In this document: positions 50,401 to 60,303 of the stretch, piece by piece | Layout of the letters: every line of letters begins with the position of its first letter | Numbering within the stretch: the first letter of the stretch is position 1 | Source of the DNA: Ifrita kowaldi | Lineage: Eukaryota > Chordata > Aves > Passeriformes > Cinclosomatidae | DNA length: 64,000 bases | Reading direction: 5' to 3' | NCBI GenBank assembly: GCA_013398055.1 | Contig: VZRS01014874.1 | Location: forward strand, 88,724-152,723 | The notes under the pieces: generated by a model | What the model was told of the DNA's origin: nothing | The model's input: only the letters and a program-made list of their open reading frames with translations | Databases searched by the model: none | Translations under genes and position numbers: made by a program

Positions 50401-52831
50401 AGTAGTTTTTCCTTTCACTGCTCCTCACACCCACTGCTTGGTTACAATCCTAGCCAGTGAGATAATTGCCACCCAGAAGAAGCATTCCATTTCCTCTTTT
50501 TATATCCAGTTATGCTGTCAGTTCCTCCTAGTAAGCAGTTGCACAGCCCTCGGATGGAGAATGCAGCCTTTCTTGGCGAAATGTGTCACTGTGCCTTTCA
50601 AGTGAGGTAGAATTTAAGGAAAAGCTTCAGTCTGAGAGATTTCCTCACCACTTAGCCCTTGTGAAGAATTTACTATATCCTAGCAGTGCATGAGCTTCAG
50701 CTGATGCTTTACTATCACACATCAAGCAACTCTTGTTTGCACTGAAAACAAATATCCTTGTCAAGGAGGAAAAAAAAGGTGAAAAAATATAAAAGAGTAA
50801 GGGGGAAAAAATAAAAGCACCTGCTACGGAATACCTAAAGGTCTATCTGTTGAATGTTTTTGTAGCTCAACTTTAAAAAAAAGTGTTAAATACTTGTTTG
50901 TACTCTCTTGAATAACTATGGTTTGCTGGAAATTTTCACACCTATTAAATGCTTATTCCCTTTGCCTTCTTGAAATATATCTAACAAAAAATGCTTGAAA
51001 TTCTTATAACATAGTAAAACAATAATGTTAGTTTAGACCTGGTATCCCCAAGGGGATGTGATGCAAACGGGAACATGGCACCCACTCTACTGGTTGCTAT
51101 TTTTTTTATGAGTTCTCATGAAGATTCTGGATTACATACTGCAGCAACATTTGTATATATACAATAAAGGATTCAAAATTTTAACGATTTTAACATTTGG
51201 AACAATTTAACAATATGTAGAAGAAAAAGATTACCTTTCTCTAATTGAGTTTATTTTTGTAAACATTAAGAGAGAGGCTGGAATTATTAGCAGGCTAAAA
51301 AAAGTAAAAAATAAAATATGATGCAATGTTAAGGAAGTTAGGCTTCCTGCCTTTCATATCCTCTTATTCCAAGCTATTCACAACCTTGTCATTTCCTACC
51401 GCCGTCTCTTGTCACAAACCACTCTGCTCTCTTTGATTTTCCCATGGTCTCAGCTTTCCCTGACTTGTTTTCAGTGTCTCACATTAGCATTCTTTTTCCA
51501 TAATTTGTAAGGGCACTCCCCTTTCTTTTACATCTCTCTTCAAGACCTATTTGTGCCATAATTCCTGCAAGAAATTTACCATGTGACTATATCTTGAGAG
51601 ATGTGAATGATTCCTTACTGCTTTCTGTAATGAAAATGTAATTACCAAGTTATTTTAATTTATGAAAAAGGGCACATAGATTATCACGTGTTTCTTTATG
51701 TTCCTTGTCCCAATCTTTCTTTGTCACTCATCTTTATGAATTGAAAGTTAGGTTCAATAATATATGAAGATGTTTGGTTTTTAATTCCCTTGCTTAGGGG
51801 ATGAGATTGTATTTTAGTATTGTAGCTGAAAATTAATAGTACACAAAGCTAGGAAAGATAATACATATTCTAAAATATTTTTAAAACAGAAAATTGCATT
51901 CAAGCTGAGATTCTGTTCACACAAACCTCAGGCAGGGACCTCACACATTATCCTACAATGCATAGAGTCCCATAAAGCACTCAACAGCAGTAGGTTTCAG
52001 TCGTCCTTATACCTCATGCCATAAATACATCTCAGCCCTGACTCCAAAGCACTCACCTTTAGCAAAAGCAACAGCCAACTTTTATGGGATGCTTTTCAGC
52101 TTCCTCTTGGATTTATTTCATTCTGACTTTCACTGTTTGGCAACAGCTCTCTGATCCTTAACAATATTGAAGGTGCAAACTAATAATATTTATCTACTAC
52201 AAAGAGTCCATGTGTGTACAGGATATGTTTGGGGAAATTAATACTCCCTCAGCACTAGCTGATAGGATAAACATCAATGAAATTTCTGCTGCTGTCTCAG
52301 AGAACATGCCATGTGAGGCACCTGTTTCCTGAAACCTTTCACCAAGATGGGCATGTGTGGCACTTTCCAATCTTCCTCCTAAAAAAAGTCTCTTCCTGTT
52401 CTAGGCTCATTCAAATTTGTCCTTTTACTTTTCTTGGTTTACAATTCCACGAAATCAGACATACTGCCCATGCAAGTAAATTTGATAGTTAATTACAGTA
52501 CTAATTGCGTTCCACAAACCACTGAAAGAAAGTTAAGATCAAACCTGTCAATCTAGTGGGTTTAGTCTAATGAAATTGTTAATGGAAACATTAAAAGTTA
52601 TCAGACAGGAAAACTGATCACATGCTACCACTCAGGAAAAAAATCCATCTATTACACTGGCCTAGGTTTGATATTGTAAACACCAGTAAGTTAATGTAAA
52701 ATTTAAAAGCAGCTGTGGTTTAATAAAAGCATTGTGGTTTACTCCACAAATTAAACTGTACCTGGGGAATCATTGAGGCTGAAGGCAATTCGTATTGGCT
52801 TATCAGCAGGTACCCTGGCGGTGGTGATCAT
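26312..52831 (-). CDS. MAP3K7CL: MAP3K7 C-terminal-like protein (TAK1-like), spliced, 4 coding exons
   Basis: Spliced CDS joining 52831-52762, 44773-44715, 36354-36239 and 26492-26312 on the minus strand. It encodes 141 residues, close to the 142 of the mammalian protein as I recall it. The product starts MITTARVPADKP, has a middle motif FPELDQQLQ then PLPPCHDSKESM, and ends in a charged heptad-like coiled coil (about residues 62-135) closing with QKRQGSS. This matches the C-terminal region of the kinase TAK1 (MAP3K7) without any kinase domain. In TAK1 that region binds the adaptors TAB2/TAB3, so a modulatory or competing role is an inference; the function of MAP3K7CL is poorly known. All introns are GT-AG and phases agree (1, 0, 2). 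Intron lengths are about 8.0, 8.4 and 9.7 kb. The start follows the mammalian form, but the frame is open upstream and longer N termini are possible. I see no frameshift or internal stop. Confidence 0.93.
26738..27118 (+). mobile_element. CR1 LINE fragment in MAP3K7CL intron 3
   Basis: It begins in the 'gcagaagaggaggctttggg' region, runs through gagagggactcttcacac, aagaaattcttccctatgag and ggttgcccagagaagctgtg, and ends with ctgattgcatgattctgtga. It is about 380 bp and antisense to the gene. Confidence 0.95.
27119..30384. other. MAP3K7CL intron 3, non-repeat part
   Basis: Intronic AT-rich DNA with one N gap. I saw no exon. A faint CR1-like stretch (tcacaagttagaagagaccc) near 28210-28235 is too short to call. 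Confidence 0.5.
28745..28761. other. Assembly gap (17 N) after a poly-T run
   Basis: Seventeen N follow a run of T. The true homopolymer length is unresolved. Confidence 0.98.
30385..30430 (-). mobile_element. Possible tiny CR1 remnant
   Basis: The stretch agaatgacagaaaaatttga then gttggaaaggacc resembles a diverged minus-strand CR1 3' terminus. Too short for certainty. Confidence 0.4.
30806..31402 (+). mobile_element. CR1 LINE fragment, about 600 bp, in MAP3K7CL intron 3
   Basis: This is a different CR1 subfamily, with ggcactgctgaggccgcacc, cagagaagggaacggagctg, tgtgccaggggaggtacaga, caagcactggaatgggctgc and gaagtggtggagtcaccatc. It ends with the terminal attctatgattctgtaa. The 5' end is truncated. 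Confidence 0.94.
31403..33035. other. MAP3K7CL intron 3, non-repeat part
   Basis: AT-rich intronic DNA with an A/TA-rich tract near 32315-32350. No exon was recognised. Confidence 0.5.
33036..33258 (-). mobile_element. CR1 LINE fragment lacking its 3' terminus
   Basis: It reads from the gatggggcagccagggctct block to aggccacagttataaggt on the minus-strand copy. The last 110-120 bases including the terminal repeat, which should lie at the left, are missing, so the 3' side was deleted after insertion or the copy is rearranged. On the right it runs straight into a TA-rich microsatellite. Confidence 0.92.
33259..33345. repeat. TA/TG-rich microsatellite
   Basis: The tract of tatatacata, tatgcatatac and (ta)n ends in cacacacaat-type sequence. 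It begins exactly where the adjacent CR1 ends. Confidence 0.9.
33346..35727. other. MAP3K7CL intron 3, non-repeat part
   Basis: AT-rich intronic DNA. No exon or repeat terminus was recognised. Confidence 0.5.
35728..36101 (-). mobile_element. CR1 LINE fragment with duplicated 3' terminus
   Basis: The minus-strand copy begins with two tagaaccatagaatggctt units (35727-35746 and 35757-35776) separated by a short spacer. The standard CR1 3' region follows, up to aggccacaattataaggt, then TA-rich sequence. The end point matches that of the CR1 at 33036-33258. Confidence 0.94.
36102..36150. repeat. TA-rich microsatellite beside CR1
   Basis: The tract atgtataaataagtatatac then atatataagtgtatatgtat starts at the CR1 boundary, mirroring the arrangement at 33259. 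Confidence 0.85.
36239..36354 (-). CDS. MAP3K7CL: MAP3K7CL coding exon 3 (start of coiled coil)
   Basis: The 116-bp exon has acceptor tttcttaaag and a strong donor AGAAA|GTGAGT. It enters in phase 0 and leaves in phase 2. It encodes PLPPCHDSKESM, then the helical QVYKQHCKIAEEYHEVKK and EIALLEER. As I recall, the homologous alternatively spliced exon 16 of TAK1 also spans about 39 codons and shifts the frame when skipped. A conserved exon size would support common descent of the two genes' 3' ends. A CR1 copy (35728-36101) sits only about 140 bp downstream in intron 3. Confidence 0.93.
36355..38289. other. MAP3K7CL intron 2, proximal part
   Basis: AT-rich intronic DNA. No exon was recognised. 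Confidence 0.5.
38290..38438 (-). mobile_element. CR1 LINE 3' fragment in MAP3K7CL intron 2
   Basis: It starts with the minus-strand terminus atcatagagtggtttgggtt and runs to ccagggatggggcagctgg, where it is truncated. About 150 bp. Confidence 0.93.
38905..38965 (+). repeat. (CAAA)n/(CAA)n microsatellite
   Basis: A caacaacaacaaaaacaaac run is followed by further caaa units and an A/C-rich tail. Confidence 0.92.
39399..39505 (-). mobile_element. CR1 LINE fragment with internal deletion
   Basis: aaatcacagaatggtttggg, then ttggaatggacctg, is a CR1 3' terminus. It jumps to a block resembling the more internal ctcctctaatcatctgggtgacc segment, which suggests an internal deletion. Confidence 0.6.
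40765..40905 (-). mobile_element. CR1 LINE 3' fragment
   Basis: A diverged terminus (accacagaaccatgtaactg) is followed by ccatggacagggacaccttc, cactagaccaggttgttcag and catccaacctggttctgaat. Confidence 0.92.
40906..44714. other. MAP3K7CL intron 2, distal part
   Basis: Intronic DNA with a poly-G run at about 41489-41498. No exon was recognised. Confidence 0.5.
44715..44773 (-). CDS. MAP3K7CL: MAP3K7CL coding exon 2
   Basis: The 59-bp exon has acceptor ccttttag and donor CTGCAG|GTAAAC. It enters with two bases of a split Asp codon and leaves in phase 0. It encodes DASPENFSLAFPELDQQLQ, corresponding to the TAK1 segment that ends DHQLQ. The FPELDQQLQ motif is the most conserved part and fixes the identification. 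The exon lies alone between an intron of about 8.0 kb and one of about 8.4 kb. Confidence 0.92.
44774..48780. other. MAP3K7CL intron 1, 3' half
   Basis: AT-rich intronic DNA with a (GTTT)n tract at about 45205-45237. No CR1 terminus or exon was recognised. Confidence 0.5.
48831..49062 (-). CDS. Candidate alternative first exon of MAP3K7CL (77-codon ORF in GC-rich island)
   Basis: Inside intron 1 a GC-rich block (about 48780-49090) carries a minus-strand open frame from ATG at 49062-49060. It starts MSEVTARLCKVMSGRAVNRS, has an acidic patch FQDESDESM and ends near DPDTQFVTVV. A possible donor GTTG|GTGCAA at 48831/48830 leaves one base, so joining to exon 2 (44773) would restore the Asp codon and give a 195-residue protein. 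As I recall, one human MAP3K7CL isoform also begins with a different N terminus joined at this junction. The donor is only moderate, and I recognise no domain. It could instead be an old decayed repeat or a non-coding exon. Confidence 0.3.
49091..52761. other. MAP3K7CL intron 1, 5' half
   Basis: AT-rich intronic DNA without recognised repeats or exons. Confidence 0.5.
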
Positions 52832-52870
52832 GTGGGCACTTGAGTCAATGCTTTTACTTGTTTGTTCCAG
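52762..52870 (-). CDS. MAP3K7CL: MAP3K7CL exon carrying the conventional start (5' UTR or upstream coding plus first 23 codons)
   Basis: The 109-bp exon is bounded by an acceptor reading ttattgcag and a donor CCCCAG|GTACAG. The conventional ATG is at 52831-52829 and begins MITTARVPADKPIRIAFSLN. The exon ends after one base of a codon (phase 1) that is completed as Asp by exon 2. The 39 bases before the ATG contain no stop in the same frame and read LEQTSKSIDSSAH. They could be 5' UTR, or coding if an upstream exon supplies a start. TAK1 has a comparable Ser-rich stretch just before its own MITTS motif, which suggests this segment was once coding, and may still be. Confidence 0.9.
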
Positions 52871-53125
52871 CTGCAATAATAAAAAAAATATATTTATTAC
52901 AGAGCATGTGACATCATTCAACAAACGAGGTTTAATGCTTTTCATGCACTCACAGCTGCCTTTCCCATTCTAGCTAAGCAATGTTTAGAATCAAAGTCAA
53001 GGGAGTGCCATTTCACTTTTCCATTTAAAAAGAATTTAAGTGAAATTCAGTGCAGAGATTGCTTTTATTTTTGCTATTTATAGATTAGAAAGAATGATGG
53101 CAAAGGAAGCTGCCTCTCTTCTCAC

Positions 53126-53186
53126 CTGCTTGCTCCCCGCCATTGCCCCTTCAGCAAGCCTTGACTCGTGGCAATGCTGCCTGGTT
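53126..53186 (-). CDS. MAP3K7CL: Candidate upstream MAP3K7CL exon with an in-frame ATG
   Basis: On the minus strand a polypyrimidine tract with acceptor (cttcttcaccttcag) precedes 61 bases ending at a strong donor CAG|GTGAGA. Within it, ATG at 53143-53141 has a good context (gggcaATGGCG) and reads MAGSKQ up to the donor. Splicing across a 255-bp intron to the exon at 52870 is phase 0 to phase 0 and gives MAGSKQLEQTSKSIDSSAH joined directly to the conventional MITTARV start. The product would be 160 residues. The surrounding 53100-53470 is richer in GC and CpG than its neighbourhood, so this may be a first exon from a local promoter rather than an internal exon. There is no expression evidence here. 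Confidence 0.45.
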
Positions 53187-56100
53187 CTGAAGGTGAAGAA
53201 GGAAGAAGGGGTGGGGAGTTGAGAGTAACATGACCCCAAGCCTGCCCTGTGATTGGAACCGTGCACACCACTCCACATGGTGTCAATGAGGAGGCACTCA
53301 TCCTCCTACCTTCCACCCATACCCCCCAGTCCAACTGTGCCTGAAAGTCATGCACTTCATGACCAAAAATTCATGTGGTCTCCAAACCTTGGTGGTGATT
53401 CTTCAGTGGAAGCCTGTGCAGGTGTAGGGGTCTGTCTGCATGGGTTTGGCTCCCGCGGGACCTTACTCAGCCCTCCGTCTTTCTTCTGAGACCATCAATT
53501 CCAAAAAGTGATTTTACTGTGATGAAACCCTGTCCATTAAGAAAACTGCTAGTTCATTTCAAATATGGCACTAAAGAATTGTTGAGCAACAAAAGAATTA
53601 GCTACTTTTGATCTCTAATAGTGTAATTAAAACATCTCTGTGCCGTGAAAAGTTGTACTCCGAGCTCTACTATGTATATTTAACCTTTCGAATGAACAAT
53701 TTTGGTTAAACTCTATTGAATAGCTGAATGCAAACAATCTCCTTGATTATCTAGCACAAAGCTGCTAAAATTCAAAGATACTAATCTTCTGATTAGCACC
53801 ATGTGTGGAGAACATGAAGTCAGTGGGACTTCATGCATGCAAAAGATCTACCCATAAAGAAATTATTTTAGGACTCTGGACTGCTATCCAGCACGCATTG
53901 TATTCATACCAAATATGTGGACAATTATGCTTTTAAATTACCATAAAAACTTCTCAGGGAATTAGAAACAAAATTCATCAGGAAAATACAATGAGTTTGC
54001 TAATTCATTGCCAGCAGACAACAGAGTATTTAGCTAGTGAAACAAAAGCCAGTTTCCTAAGCCAATGGTCTTGCAGTTTTTCAGTAAAGTAGTTATTGTA
54101 TTGCACGGAAATTCTACCAAGTCGTTCTAATTCATAGTGAATTATTTGGCAATCTAAAAAAGTCAATAGAGCAGAACACTATTTCAGGAGTATCATCTTC
54201 CCTGGTGGTACACAAGTGAATCAAACACTTCCCTGGCATCACTGCCATGCAACCAGTGGAAGAGGATCAAATTTGCATTGGGTCCATTAATTTCAGCATT
54301 TCTTGTTTATTTGCTTTGTCTCTCTTGAAATTTAGCTAGCAGAGTGATATGGTTACTTGTTATTTGAAGTGCATAATCTTTTCTTATGATAACAACAAAT
54401 AATCTAAAATCCTTACTTCAAATAAATTTTATTTGAAGCCGAAAGTGTCTCCTCTGCTAGTATACAAAGGATATCAGGGACTGCTCTTAATTCCCCATTA
54501 CTAGGATTCAAGACCCACAAAAATGGAACTGTTAGCTATGGAGGAGAGGCAAAGAAAAGCCAAATAAATTGTGGCCATGTATGTTTTTAGATTCAGGAAA
54601 GACTCTTGGAGTCAACAGAAATATTTTATTTTGAAGTGCATAGCATCAGAGTAAATGATTTTTACCTTCTGAGCATGGTTGATCTCTTCCCCACCCTCAC
54701 TTCATAAGAAACATCTGAGACATCTCATTGTTTTTAAAAAAACAACAGAATTACCAATGCAAAATTCTTTAACATATTTCCCTTCCTTACTTCCCCATAC
54801 AAGAGAAAGAAAAAACCCCTCAGAATGAAGAGATTTTAAGTGATAAGCAAATCCTTAAAACAAGGCTGTTCATCACTCTGTGCTGTTGGTACACTTTCCC
54901 TGACAGTGACTGACTATCTCAAGTGGTCTTGCACATAAGAGTATACTTCACATTTCACATCATAGCCCAAGAAATTAAAAGGATGCGTTCTGCTAGAGCT
55001 TTTAAAGTTGCCATAACAATATTGCTGCAAGACTGTTATTTTATCCCAATCACATACTCTGTGGTGTGCAAAGTTTTTAAATTAGTTCTTTTAACCGTCT
55101 ACTCTGTGAGGGCAAAAATCAATACCCTTTCAGTAAGAAATGGTGAATTCTATCAAAACACAAAATAAAGTTTTCATTTTATTCTAATTCAGAAAAAAGA
55201 AAACTCATCTTTGTACACAACAATTACCCTGTTAACAATTTTTTTATATTGCAGTATGCCTTCGCTCCTTTTTTTGAGAAATCCTCAAGCTCTTCATCAC
55301 AAAAAGGAATCACAGAGAACAGAGAGGGATGGAAGAAGCCTGTGTGCAAACAAGGGGATTTTAGGAAACATGCAGACCAACTGCCCCCAATTCCCCTCAT
55401 GCTTTCTCCATGAATGAAGAACAGTATCTCTGTAGACAGAGATGAGAGTGAGTGGGCAACCTGGAATTTAATGAGATTTAATGAGTAGCTCCTTTCTTCC
55501 CAACAATTGCCGGTAGAGCTGGCTGGCTGCTGTTCCTCTGTAAAAAACCTGCAGTAGAACTCAGATTAAATGCTGTTATAGCTTTACAGATTTTTTTCAC
55601 ACCTGTTGCCTTACCTCACTTAGTGGAGTGTCTGCACTTGTATAATCCAGGGCCAGCCACTGCCTTGGCTTGTCGTTGCCTTTATGGAGTAAAGCTTCAA
55701 TAAAAGAAAAGGCTGCACCTGCTGCATAGCAACAAACTGACAAGGTCTGAGAAGCTGAGACAGCTGTCAGGGCAACATGCTGCTACCTGCACTTCCCATA
55801 GGCTTTGCTGTCCCAAAAGATAACCCTTTTCCACTTTTCTCCACAACTCTGCTTTTCCTTCCTCTCCTTGCCAGGGATGAGGGATTATGATGCTGTCACA
55901 CTTCAGGGAGGAAAAAATCCTTCTGTCACAGGCATTATTAAGCAGCAAACTGTGGTGAGCCCAAGATATTTAATTCATTAGTCCTGGCAAACCTGAAATA
56001 TAAACAGACTTGCTTCATAGGACAGGAATGTTTTCAGCATGACCCAATCAGTGTCTGTGTCTATTCCAGCAAACTGGCAAAGATAGCATGACTCCAGTCA

Positions 56101-57783
56101 GCAAAAATGTCTGCAGCTCCAATCAGCTTGGGCTGACACTGCCAACTTGGACTGGCTGCAAGCACACTCTCAAATGATAGCAGCGCCTATCAAAGCTAAC
56201 AACAACCGATGGACTTGGCCTCTTAGGCTTAGGTTTGTGTTGGCTTTGACTAAGCCAGGCTTGTTTAAGAGAAGCCACTAGCCCTGCTCTTCTGAGGAGA
56301 TAACAGGCAAATCTCAGCGTAGGCTGTAAAAGCAGATGTATTTATAGATCAGCTGGTGATGGCGGTGATAAATGAAGCTGACTCAATCAGAGATTTGACT
56401 GAACTCGGAGGATTTCCTAGTGTGATTTCAGATAGCTTTTTTTTTTCAAACCACTGGCAAGCAATTTAATAGATAAATCTTGAAGTATTACAAGACATTA
56501 ACTTCTTCAGCTTGAAGTTTTATTTTCTGTTGCCAGAAAAGAAAAGTTTAATCCCTGTCATGCACATGTACTGCCTACATGACTTCTTTGATTGAGTGCT
56601 ACCACTGTCATTTGAACAAATGGAGAAAAATGGAGAACAATTACAGAATGATTTTACAGAATATCTTTATTGTTTAGTGCTTGAAAAGGGGGTCTCCTTC
56701 AAAATGTGCATGAAAGTATATTTCATCTCTAAATTCCAAATGGAAAGAGATTATCTAACCCAGATCTCTATAGACACATTCCTAGATTCCCTTGGCTCAG
56801 CTGAGCTATAGAGAGATTGCAGGACAAATAAAGACATGAAGGTCTGAAGTCAAATTTTCATCCTTCCTCACTCTCTCACATTCTGGCCCTAGTCCAGGAC
56901 TGATCTCACCGGGGCAAAAGTCTGGAAGCTAGCAGTTGCCCTTGTGGCCTCAAAAGACCTTTTTTGTACTTCAAAATTACTAAACTGCAAAAATATCCTA
57001 CCCACACTACCTTTACCCCAGCAATGACCTGGGAACGCATCAGACAGCTACACCACTAGTTAGGTATCTCTTGAGGCTGTCTTTAACTGCAGTGGGATTT
57101 CAGAGTTCTGGCCTAAACAGCTGGTGGAAAGCTGCACTGCACCTATGACTACACTGACCATTTTCTCTTTTCTTGATGTGTTGCTGAAAAGATTGCGGGT
57201 TCCTCCCTAAATGTCTCCTTTGGAAGGGGCAGAAGACAGATTTGCCTCTGATCACAACCATTACTGCAAATAACGTTCTACAGCTCAATATTATCAGCAG
57301 TTGGTATTGATCTCCAGCTCCACATTGATTTACTGTGAAAGTACTTGTTGGAAGATACAGAAAATCCTGGCTCCAATGGAGTCACAAAAAGTATTCTGCA
57401 TCAGTTTTCATGGAGTCAGGGCTTTCCCCAAATCATAAGATACTGCTTCGTATGGACAGGTGGTATGCAGATGGGATGAGTGCCTTCGTTACATGCCATT
57501 ACAGTAAAGCCTAAGAAGGGCTCTCCACATAAAATCTTAAGACAGGCAGAATTTCCAGTAGCCATGACAGCAAGGGTCTTGGACAGAAATGACGACTGAA
57601 TAGCACAGGGTGTTTTTTTGCAGATGGCTCTGGCACTCCCCATTTCCAGCCTGACACTTCAGTTGCACTCAGTTTAAATAGCATGTGCATTTGCAAATTA
57701 AGTACATCATCATTTTATGTCTTGTAGCCACTGTATCCATGTTTTTTTTAAATTTCACTGTTTCTAGTTAAATCTGTATTATT
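53187..57783. other. MAP3K7CL upstream region
   Basis: Moderately GC-rich to about 53470 (possible local promoter), then AT-rich. Apart from the candidate exon at 55615-55694, no exon or mobile element was recognised. Confidence 0.45.
55615..55694 (-). CDS. MAP3K7CL: Candidate upstream MAP3K7CL exon with TAK1-linker-like sequence
   Basis: The 80-base candidate has acceptor ttttcttttattgaag and strong donor AGTGAG|GTAAGG. Read in the frame that is phase 0 at its 3' end, it encodes LLHKGNDKPRQWLALDY followed by TSADTPLSE. It joins the open upstream frame of the 52870 exon (LEQTSK...) without a stop. In TAK1 the segment before the equivalent exon contains GNGQPRRRS, a nearby D-x-T and a later T-E-P, so G-N-x-x-P-R and the spacing look alike. 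The open frame extends upstream to a TAG at about 55786, so other acceptors are possible. The resemblance is by eye, and chance is a real alternative. Confidence 0.35.
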
Positions 57784-58295
57784 CACAGACTCATGGAATT
57801 GCAGAGTTTTTAGGGCTGGAAGGGACCTCTGGAGATCACCCTGTCCAACTCCTCCTGCCAAGGCAGGGTCACCCAGAGCAGGTGACACAGAAACATGTCC
57901 AGGTGGGTTTGGAATGTCTCCAGAGAGGGAGACTTCACAAGTCCCCTGGGTAGCCTGTTCCAGTGCTCTGCCCCACTCCATGGAAAGAAGTTCTTCTTCA
58001 TGTTGGGGTGAAACTTCTTGGGTTTCAGTTTATAGCCATTGCTCCTTGTCCTGTCACTGGGCATCACTGACAAGAGTCCGGCACCATTCTCTTGGCACCC
58101 CCCTAGGAAATATTTGGATGGATTATTGAGATCCCATCTCAGTCTTCTCTTCCCCAGACTAAACAGGCCCAGCTCCCACGGTCTCTCCTCATAAGAGATG
58201 CTCCAGAACCCTCAGCACCTTTGTGGCCTCTGCTGCACCCTCCCCAGTATCTCCATGTCTTTCTTGTCCTGAGGAGCCCAGAACAGGACACAGTT
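57784..58295 (-). mobile_element. CR1 LINE fragment, about 510 bp
   Basis: Minus-strand 3' terminus tcacagactcatggaattgc, then ctggaagggacctctggaga, tggaatgtctccagagaggg, ctccttgtcctgtcactggg, tctcctcataagagatgctc and aacaggacacagt. It represents a subfamily different from most other copies here. Confidence 0.93.
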
Positions 58296-59716
58296 ACATG
58301 CTTCTGTGAAGCGTGCTGCCTCTGAAAACTGTGAATTGTGGGTTAAGATCCAAAACTACACAAACCAAAAAGCCCCTGATTTGCATTTAAGTATCAGCTC
58401 TGTGCTTTACACAATGATTAGTCACCTGAAACTACTACTTTATGGGAGGTGGCATATTTTTAAAATGTGAGATTATTATAGCATTCTGCATACAGAAGAT
58501 CAAATTTGAAGTATCAGGATGAATGATTTGACTGTAATTGTTTTATTATCTATCTATTCTTGGGGTGATTGTGCTAAAATTCTCAACAAGATGGACTCAA
58601 ACAGCATATTTTAAAAAGGTCTTTGAATTACTTTATAAGAGTAAATAGGGAAGAACTCAATTTTAAACAATAGGGAAATTGAAGTCTAGGATGCTTCACT
58701 TCCTTGACTTGCTCCAATTAATAGTCCAAGGCATTTGGGTAGAGGTAAATCCCACATTTCTTACTTACTAAAGAGTAATTACTAAATTACTAAATTACTC
58801 TCCAATTTCTTGCAACACAAAAAATACTTCTCCCTGACAGGCTGCACATACACCTTACAGTCATCTCTGTGAAAATTACAGAATGCTGATAACTCCAGGG
58901 TTTTTTTTGTGTAGGAGCACAGCCTGCCCTGTTCCTTTTTCAGCATACTCTTAGTCATCAGGTGCCTGGTATCCAAGCAAAATTCTTTCAGTCCTGCATC
59001 ACATTATGAAACTGATGATGTGCTAGAAGAGGATATAATGTTTTATTAGTCAAAAACACCTTAAAGGAATATACTCTAAATTAGGAACGCTGGGACTTAC
59101 TGATATTCAGTAGTAGAAACATGCAAATTTGCAAAAAGTTTTAGGATGAAGTACCAGTTATTCTAAAGATGTTAAAAAAAGCCAATATCTGCAATCTAAT
59201 AAAACACCTGTTGCCTTCACTTTTTTAGCCGTGCTACTTTCAATTCATCTCAGTGTCCTAGTATAAGTAGTATTTTAGTAGCATATGACCTCATTCATGC
59301 TAAAATGGTGTTTCACAGATTGCCGGTCACTGTTTAAAAATACACTTTAAATATTCTAGCATATGGAAGATGTTCCAAGAAGAAATTAAAAAAAAAAAAA
59401 AAGTATTGCCTGAAATTGCACACAGAGCAAAATCACTCAGAATCCAACATCCCATATCCTGACAACTGCAGCAACCAACAGAGCATTAGTGTTCTTAGGT
59501 ATTACCTCTGGTATCCTTGTCTAGGTAGTATTTTAACACAGGTAAAATAATGTACTTTCCCCAAAGCTCTACTCTCATAAATGGCTGAACCCTATCAGAT
59601 TAAATTAAAGCATTAACACCAGCAGGAAAAATACATTGTGCACTTACTTATGAAAGAGGACATAAGCAAATTTATAATTAATGGCAAATTGATATGCAAT
59701 AGCTGAATTCACTTAC

Positions 59717-59748
59717 ATAGGATCGCACAGGTCTAATAAAAGAGATTG
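59717..59748 (-). other. Candidate 32-bp exon upstream of MAP3K7CL
   Basis: A strong acceptor (tttaatttctctgcag) and a near-perfect donor (TAT|GTAAGTG) flank 32 bases on the minus strand. It would suit a 5' UTR exon, since the conventional MAP3K7CL start lies two or more exons downstream. There is no independent support. Confidence 0.22.
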
Positions 59749-59875
59749 CTGCAGAGAAATTAAAGATTGGCTTAATCAAGGAAATGTGAATTTACAGGAG
59801 CTGACCCAGCAATTTTTACACCTGCCTTAAGATCATCTGCAAATAACTACATTGTGAATTATTTGAAAACCTGAC

Positions 59876-59998
59876 CGGTGAAAAACTCCATCACTTCCAC
59901 AGCAAACTCCAGGCAGAAATTGTGAAAGGCTAACTCTGCTGAGAGGAAGAAAACTGAAGCCTTTGAGATACGATGCTGCCGAAGACCCTCGTGTAACT
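59876..59998 (-). other. Candidate exon with open frame, upstream of MAP3K7CL
   Basis: On the minus strand there is an acceptor tccatgcag at 59999, a second and stronger acceptor ttcttcctctcag at 59939, and donor CACCG|GTCAGG at 59876. One frame is fully open (LHEGLRQHRISKAS ... EVMEFFT) and ends in phase 1, compatible with the 55694 acceptor. Several CpGs are kept in an otherwise CpG-poor stretch. I do not recognise the peptide. A chance open frame is quite possible. Confidence 0.2.
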
Positions 59999-60303
59999 CT
60001 GCATGGAAAACAAGATGAAAGCTGTAGTTAGAAATATTACTGGAAAAGCATTGCTATTGTCAGAAATCAACAGGTGCAAATTTACACACTTTACTCACAT
60101 CAGCATAGAGATGAAAATAACCTTTAGAAACTAATTTTGGGAAAATGATGGTGGCTCATCTCAGCATGGAATGCTGAAGGAGGCTACAGATAGACAGTAT
60201 GCAGCAATTCACTGGGAGGTGAGGAGCTGAATGTTCAATGCCAGCTAGCACTGGCTGACTGGAAACACCAGCATGTAGACAAAAATGCATCGATTTTGCT
60301 TAC

